A stretch of 27,440 bases of DNA from an uncultured Gammaproteobacteria bacterium. GTDB taxonomy: Bacteria; Pseudomonadota; Gammaproteobacteria; Pseudomonadales; Pseudohongiellaceae. Positions 22,625 through 27,440 of the stretch are shown here, one piece after another; the stretch's first letter is position 1, and every line of letters begins with the position of its first letter. The DNA lies in the NCBI GenBank assembly GCA_903889815.1, contig CAISYX010000329.1, forward strand, positions 1-27,440, given 5' to 3'. Below the pieces are notes generated by a model. The model had not been told where the DNA came from and did no database searches. It worked only from the letters and a program-made list of their open reading frames with translations. The translations under genes were made by a program, and so were the position numbers.

Positions 22625-25600
22625 TCACTTACCGATGTATGCCCGCAGCCGCGACGGGAATTCCCGTTGCTGCAAGACCTGTTGCAATTGCCATTGTACG
22701 TCAGGCTCTACCTCGCGCAGAAACCTGACCTTGTTGTTTTCCAGCACGGCCAGCGGCAGGCCGTCCCGATACAGAATGCGGTTGCGGGCCAGGCGCGGCA
22801 AACGGGTTTCTGGCAGAACGATGGCCAGCAGGTTCACCGGATCGGCAGCCGCCAGACTGACATATTCGGTGCTGCGCTGGGCAGCATCCTGATTCTTGCC
22901 GAACTGGCGCAGCGCAGTGACAGTGTCCGGGAGCGCAAACTGCTCACCGCTGATGCCGGCGATGAAACGTCCGCCGCGCACGACGCCCTGCAACTCCAGG
23001 GTGCGCAGTTTGCGCAGGAGCAAACGCCAGGACGGCGCCGCACTTTCACGTTCCAGAGCGCGCTTGAACAGCACCCCCCAGCGCGCCAGGTAGATCATGA
23101 TCAGGCGCTCCAACTGCTCGTCGTTCAGCGGACACTCTTCAGTCGCCACTGCCGGCGCCGGGTGGTCATCCCGCAGCAGGGACCAGCGCCCTGCATCTTC
23201 CACTCCGAACGTGGCGCGGCGACGGCCATTGGCATGCCCTCCAGGCTTGCGGGCATCGGGCGTGAGAAGGGCTCGCAGACCTGTGAAGCTGTCGCTGGTA
23301 ATGCGACCGGCGCTGACCAGTTCGGCCAGGCCCTGCTCCAGCTGGCTGCGCAGCAGCTGCGTGCGCCGCGAGATCTGCTCGAAAAAGCTGGCGCCATGCT
23401 GGCGGATGTCTGTTTCGATACGCGCGGCGAGGGAACTCAGAGGTGCTTCGTCCGCCGCACTGACCGGGTCAGCCGCCCGTGCGAGGGCATCCCAGACATC
23501 CTGATTCTGGCGCTGCAACAGCGTGATGGGTGTGCCCTTGACCGGCCCTGGCTTGCGTGAGGCGTCTGCCAGCGCGCCAGCCTTCAGCCCGGGCCGCACA
23601 AGCCGCCCCCAGACCAGCCGGCCACTGATGCACAACACATCCAGCCAGGACGGATCATAGCCGCTGATCCGCGACGGGAAAACATCAGATTCCCACAGCG
23701 TGGCCGGTGCGCTCAGACCATCCAGCCGCGCGAGCGTGCGCTGCAGCAGCCCTTGACCATCGGAAGAGGTTGGCACCAGGACGGGGCGCGCAGGAAGCCG
23801 CTGCACGCGCACTTCATGCAAGTCGAACAGGAACCGCATATAGGACTGCAGCGACACGGGTTTGATGCTCTGCCGGTGGGAATCGATGGTGTAGCGATGT
23901 ATGCGCTGCAGCAGACGCCGTTCACACCACTGTGTTGATCCCTGCAGCAGCGTCGAGAACTGCCCGCGGAACGCAAAGCCTTCCGTTTCCAGCCCGAGCA
24001 GTGCGACCTCCACCAGCACCGGTCGCAGACCGAGCTCTGCAACCAACCGGTCCGAGGTGACAGGACCCAGTCCTTCCAGACGCCGGCGCAGCACTTCGCG
24101 CAGGGCGGCATCGTCCTCCCATGTTTCCTCGAGCAGACTGGGCGGCAACGCGAGTGATGGTTCACAGACGGCCTTGGGATAGAGCGTTCGCAACAAGGGC
24201 AGGCGCTCGGCCGCTACCCAGAACTGCGCCATGCCGGTTTCCACCAGACAGCAACGGCCTGCGCTCACCAGTGCGTGCAGGTGCCCTGCATAGCCGTGCT
24301 GCTGCGCCTCGGCTGCCGTCACATACGCGAGGGAGTACAGCGCGTCGTGCAGTTCGTCGACCGAGCGCACCAGTGGCCAGGCTTCTTCGCGCACCTGGGC
24401 GATCGCCGCTTCGTCCAGCACGCTGTAGGACTGCACCTCGGCAGGGTCGAGCCAGCTGCGGTTGCGGATGGCATTGGTGCGCCGCTCTTCAAAGGGCGCA
24501 TCGTCCAGGAAGGCATAGGGACGGGCGTTGATGATCTCCTGTGCAAATGGCGAAGGCTCGCGCAGGTCGCGGGCGATCAATGTCAGTGCGCCGCTCTCGA
24601 TGTCGCTCACCAGTTGCTTGAGCCCTTCGATGTCCATGGCTTCAGTCAGGCAGTCGTGGATGGTCTGCTGCACCAGCGGGTGCTCGGGCACCTCGCGCTT
24701 GCCCTGGATGTTCTCGAAACAGGCGATCTGATCGGGGAACACGTGGGCCACCAGGTCCTCGGCGTCCATGCGTTGAAACTGCGGCGGCACGCGCTTGCCA
24801 TTGCGATTGCGCTGGATGGCCAGCGACCGGGTGGCATTCCAGCGCCAGCGCACTTCGAACATGGGGGCGTCGAGAAGCGCCTGCACCAGCACGTCCTCCA
24901 CGCTTGCGCTCTGCAGATAGGCGTACACCTCCTGCAAGGGAAAACTGTGCACCGAGCCCAGAGAAATCACGATGCTGTCTTCGTTGGCAGCAGCCTGCAG
25001 CTCGAAGTTGAAGGTGCGGCAGAAACGCTTGCGCAGTGCCAGCCCCCAGGCGCGGTTGAGGCGACTGCCGAAGGGCGAGTGAATGACGACGTGCATGTCG
25101 CCCACCTCGTCAAAAAAGCGCTCCATCACCAGGGTCTTTTGCGTCGGCATGACTTCCAGCGCATTGCGCCCAGCCTGCAGATAATCCACAAGCTGCTGGG
25201 CGGCAGAGGCTGGCAGACGCAACGCTTCCTTCAGCCACTGCACCGCATTGGCGGCAGAATCGTCCTGCAGGAATCCATCGATGGTTTCCCGCAGGGCACA
25301 CACCGACAGCGAAAGCTCCCGGGTACGCCCCGGTCCTTCGCCAAACCAGAAAGGAATGGTAGGCCGTGCGCCCTGAGCATCGCGCACCCGTACTTTCAGC
25401 CCGTCTACCCGCAGCAGCTGCCAGCTGTGACTGCCAAGCGTGAAAATGTCGCCGGGCAATGTTTCCAATGCAAAGTCTTCATTGAGCGTGCCCACGACGG
25501 TGTCGTCCGGGTCCAGTACCACCTGATAGTCAAACATGTCCGGAATGGCGCCACCGTTGGTCAATGCTGTCAGGCGGGCATTGCGGCGGGCGCTGACCCG

Positions 25601-27049
25601 GTTGTTGATGACGTCCAGATGCAGATACGCGCCCTTGCGACCAAGGCGCGTGGAATAGCCATCGGCCAGCATCTGCACGATGCCGTTGAACGCCTCGCGG
25701 GAAAGGTCGCGATAGGGATGCGCCCGCACGAACAGCGCATACAGCGCGTCCAGACTCCAGCTGCCTTCGCCGCCGTCCTCTCCCTGGGACGAGGCGACTT
25801 CCGCCACAATCTGCTGCGCGAGAATGTCCACAGGCTTATCCGGCATCAGGATGCGGTCGAGATCGCCTTCGCGCAGGCTGTTGAGCAGGGCCGTACACTC
25901 CGCCAGATCATCCCGCGTCAGAGGGAACAGAATGCCCTTGGGCGTGCCCCGCACCGAGTGGCCGCTGCGCCCCACACGCTGCAGGAATTTCGCGATGCTC
26001 TTGGGCGAGGAAAACTGCACCACCAGATCCACGGAGCCCACATCAATGCCCAGCTCCATGGAGGCTGTCGCCACCAGCACCTTCAGATGCCCGTCTTTCA
26101 GTTTCTGCTCTGCCAGATGGCGATGTTCCTTGCTCATGCTGCCGTGGTGTGAGCTGACCAGGCCGTCGCCCAGACGCTCGGTCAGTGCCAGGGCGAGCCG
26201 CTCCGAGAGCCGCCGCGTGTTCACGAACACCAGGGTGGTCTCGTGCGTCTCGATCAGCTGCACAAGCCGCTGGTACAGTTCGTCCCAGACCTCGTTGCTC
26301 ATGAGCGCCGACAAGGGCGACCCCGGCACTTCCAGCGTCACATCGATGGCGCGACGATGCCCCGAGTCGACGACGACACAGGGCTGGTCCGGGCGATTGC
26401 CAGTCAGAAAATCCGCCACCAGGGACAGGGGGCGTTGCGTGGCGGAGAGCCCGATACGCTGCAAGGGCCGCACCACGATGCTCTCCAGGCGCTCCAGCGA
26501 AAGCGCAAGGTGAGACCCGCGCTTGTCTCCAAGGAGTGCGTGGATCTCGTCGACGATCACGGTACCCACCGTGCGCAGCATCTGCCTCCCGCCCTCACTG
26601 GTCAGCAGCAGGTAGAGGGATTCCGGGGTGGTCACAAGGATGTGGGGCGGCGCGCGCAACATGCGCTGGCGTTCGGTGGGGGTAGTGTCACCCGTGCGCA
26701 CGGCAACACTGATGTCGGCCGCCGCAGCGCCGCGCTCGCGCAGCAGATCCGCGAGTCCCTGCAGGGGCACTTCCAGATTGCGGTGAATGTCGTTGCTCAG
26801 CGCCTTGAGCGGGGAAATGTACAGAATGCGGGTGGCGCGGGGCAGCGGACCTTCCTGCGCCTGCTGCAACAGATCGTCTATGGCCGCGTAGAAGGCCGCC
26901 AGGGTCTTGCCGCTGCCGGTTGGCGCTGAAATCAGCGTGTGCCGTCCAGACTTGATGGCCGGCCATGCCTGCGCCTGCGCCTGGGTAGGCGCCCCGAAAC
27001 GCTGCAGGAACCAGTCGCGGGCAACGGCATGAAATTGGCTCAGTGGCAT
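22625..27049 (-). CDS. lhr: Lhr, long-form superfamily 2 helicase
   Basis: This 1474-residue protein is a full-length Lhr. Helicase motifs are PTGSGKT (43-49), SPLKAL, TPESLYLLL, DEIH (167-170), SAT (202-204), a second RecA domain with VATASMELGIDVG and QRVGRSGHSVRG (357-368), followed by the winged-helix and Lhr-core domains, and then the long C-terminal part found in E. coli Lhr and absent from the short Lhr-core/ligase-associated forms. Lhr is an ATP-driven 3'-to-5' single-strand DNA translocase that unwinds RNA:DNA hybrids. In E. coli the C-terminal region has been linked to uracil-DNA glycosylase activity. The gene is single, without the exonuclease/ligase partners seen with short forms. 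The ATG lacks a strong ribosome site. Confidence 0.95.
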   Translation of the reverse strand: MPLSQFHAVARDWFLQRFGAPTQAQAQAWPAIKSGRHTLISAPTGSGKTLAAFYAAIDDLLQQAQEGPLPRATRILYISPLKALSNDIHRNLEVPLQGLADLLRERGAAAADISVAVRTGDTTPTERQRMLRAPPHILVTTPESLYLLLTSEGGRQMLRTVGTVIVDEIHALLGDKRGSHLALSLERLESIVVRPLQRIGLSATQRPLSLVADFLTGNRPDQPCVVVDSGHRRAIDVTLEVPGSPLSALMSNEVWDELYQRLVQLIETHETTLVFVNTRRLSERLALALTERLGDGLVSSHHGSMSKEHRHLAEQKLKDGHLKVLVATASMELGIDVGSVDLVVQFSSPKSIAKFLQRVGRSGHSVRGTPKGILFPLTRDDLAECTALLNSLREGDLDRILMPDKPVDILAQQIVAEVASSQGEDGGEGSWSLDALYALFVRAHPYRDLSREAFNGIVQMLADGYSTRLGRKGAYLHLDVINNRVSARRNARLTALTNGGAIPDMFDYQVVLDPDDTVVGTLNEDFALETLPGDIFTLGSHSWQLLRVDGLKVRVRDAQGARPTIPFWFGEGPGRTRELSLSVCALRETIDGFLQDDSAANAVQWLKEALRLPASAAQQLVDYLQAGRNALEVMPTQKTLVMERFFDEVGDMHVVIHSPFGSRLNRAWGLALRKRFCRTFNFELQAAANEDSIVISLGSVHSFPLQEVYAYLQSASVEDVLVQALLDAPMFEVRWRWNATRSLAIQRNRNGKRVPPQFQRMDAEDLVAHVFPDQIACFENIQGKREVPEHPLVQQTIHDCLTEAMDIEGLKQLVSDIESGALTLIARDLREPSPFAQEIINARPYAFLDDAPFEERRTNAIRNRSWLDPAEVQSYSVLDEAAIAQVREEAWPLVRSVDELHDALYSLAYVTAAEAQQHGYAGHLHALVSAGRCCLVETGMAQFWVAAERLPLLRTLYPKAVCEPSLALPPSLLEETWEDDAALREVLRRRLEGLGPVTSDRLVAELGLRPVLVEVALLGLETEGFAFRGQFSTLLQGSTQWCERRLLQRIHRYTIDSHRQSIKPVSLQSYMRFLFDLHEVRVQRLPARPVLVPTSSDGQGLLQRTLARLDGLSAPATLWESDVFPSRISGYDPSWLDVLCISGRLVWGRLVRPGLKAGALADASRKPGPVKGTPITLLQRQNQDVWDALARAADPVSAADEAPLSSLAARIETDIRQHGASFFEQISRRTQLLRSQLEQGLAELVSAGRITSDSFTGLRALLTPDARKPGGHANGRRRATFGVEDAGRWSLLRDDHPAPAVATEECPLNDEQLERLIMIYLARWGVLFKRALERESAAPSWRLLLRKLRTLELQGVVRGGRFIAGISGEQFALPDTVTALRQFGKNQDAAQRSTEYVSLAAADPVNLLAIVLPETRLPRLARNRILYRDGLPLAVLENNKVRFLREVEPDVQWQLQQVLQQREFPSRLRAYIGK

Positions 27050-27180
27050 GGCAGACGCGCTCGTGCTTGCAGGAGGTCAGGGAGGCAGTGCTCAAGGACA
27101 AGCGTATAAGAATCGTCCCGCAGGCACCAGCGTCCTTTGGCTAGTGTTTCTCACCCAGGCCAGACGCCACAGAGGGTTGA

Positions 27181-27210
27181 TTGACTTGCAGCGTGGCAAT
27201 CGCCTATTGT
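27181..27210 (+). promoter_or_regulatory. Predicted sigma-70 promoter for the signal peptidase gene
   Basis: TTGACT (27181-27186, 5 of 6) and TATTGT (27205-27210, 4 of 6) are 18 bases apart. The transcript would start near 27217, about 50 bases before the ATG at 27267. Confidence 0.45.
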
Positions 27211-27266
27211 CGGCCTCCTGAGTAGCGCAGTGGCGAGTCGGCAATGTCCAGCAGCAAGGAAATTCC

Positions 27267-27440
27267 ATGAACATGAAGAAGTACCTGTCAGCATTCTGGC
27301 AAGAGAACAAAAAATTTCTGTTCCTGCTTCTCAGCATCGTGTTCTTCAAAAGTGCCATCGCTGATCTGAACTCAATTTCCGGGCGCTCCATGCAACCCAC
27401 TCTGCTGGATGGTGACAAAGTCTGGGTCAACAAACTGGCC
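27267..27440 (+). CDS. lepB: Signal peptidase I (3' end outside window)
   Basis: Fifty-eight codons are visible, running in frame off the end. The start has two close ATGs (27267 and 27273); the first has AAGGA (27256-27260) six bases upstream. One hydrophobic segment, FLFLLLSIVFF (residues 17-27), is followed closely by SISGRSMQPTLLDGDKVWVNKL, the box B motif of S26 peptidases with the catalytic serine at S41. The protein would anchor in the inner membrane and cut signal peptides on the periplasmic side. Only one membrane segment precedes the serine, whereas E. coli LepB has two, so this may be a short or second paralogue; lepA is not next to it. The symbol is by family only. Confidence 0.85.
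   Translation, partial: MNMKKYLSAFWQENKKFLFLLLSIVFFKSAIADLNSISGRSMQPTLLDGDKVWVNKLA

Noticed and set aside
24275..26152. Open frame of 625 codons on the plus strand
   Set aside because: Antisense to lhr, which has intact helicase motifs throughout; composition is typical of a shadow frame.
1..27440. Search for tRNA genes, CRISPR repeats, insertion sequences and riboswitches
   Set aside because: No cloverleaf-like TTCRA-containing segment, regular repeat series, transposase motif or recognisable riboswitch core was seen by eye; methionine and thymidylate genes have short or coupled leaders with no space for one.

Overview
The window looks like chromosomal DNA of a free-living, moderately GC-rich gammaproteobacterium. 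The protein sequences resemble Pseudomonas and related lineages, and several gene orders match those in Pseudomonas and Escherichia: yggT-metX-metW-rdgB-hemW, argE next to argA, and rppH-ptsP-lgt-thyA with folA. I cannot name a genus. Coding density is high, and no gene-free stretch exceeds 300 bases. I saw no rRNA, tRNA, CRISPR array, insertion sequence or prophage.

Layout. 1-4170 (+): end of yggT, then metX/metW (methionine branch from homoserine), rdgB (nucleotide-pool cleaning) and hemW (haem chaperone), with touching or overlapping genes. 4270-6785 (+): argE and argA of arginine synthesis. 6898-7827 (+): an exported SMP-30-like beta-propeller. 7948-13528 (-): rppH > ptsP > lgt > thyA > folA > a TrmH-like RNA methyltransferase, covering mRNA 5'-end processing, the nitrogen phosphotransferase system, lipoprotein modification and thymidylate/folate metabolism. 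13692-14375 (+): a HAD phosphatase divergent from rppH. 14398-16092 (-): an exported sulfite-oxidase-like molybdoenzyme translationally coupled to a GcvR-like double-ACT regulator. 16302-18572 (+): a class III cyclase-like gene cut by one in-frame TAG. 18585-19136 (-): a SlyD-like FKBP.

19137-20528 (+) is the most accessory-looking part: a small XRE-type regulator, a 58-residue SutA-like protein under a perfect TATAAT box, and the remains of a LysR regulator that has lost its DNA-binding helix-turn-helix and is frameshifted. Then come a TraB/GumN protein (-), a DUF6164 membrane protein (+), a fumarylacetoacetate-hydrolase-family enzyme (-), a full-length Lhr helicase (-), and the first 58 codons of a signal peptidase I (+) running off the window.

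Most of the window is conserved housekeeping DNA. The items most worth a second look are the amber-interrupted cyclase with its unusual active-site residues, the SutA-like small gene, the decayed LysR gene, and the sulfite oxidase/GcvR coupling. I do not see a clear new multi-gene defence or metabolic system.
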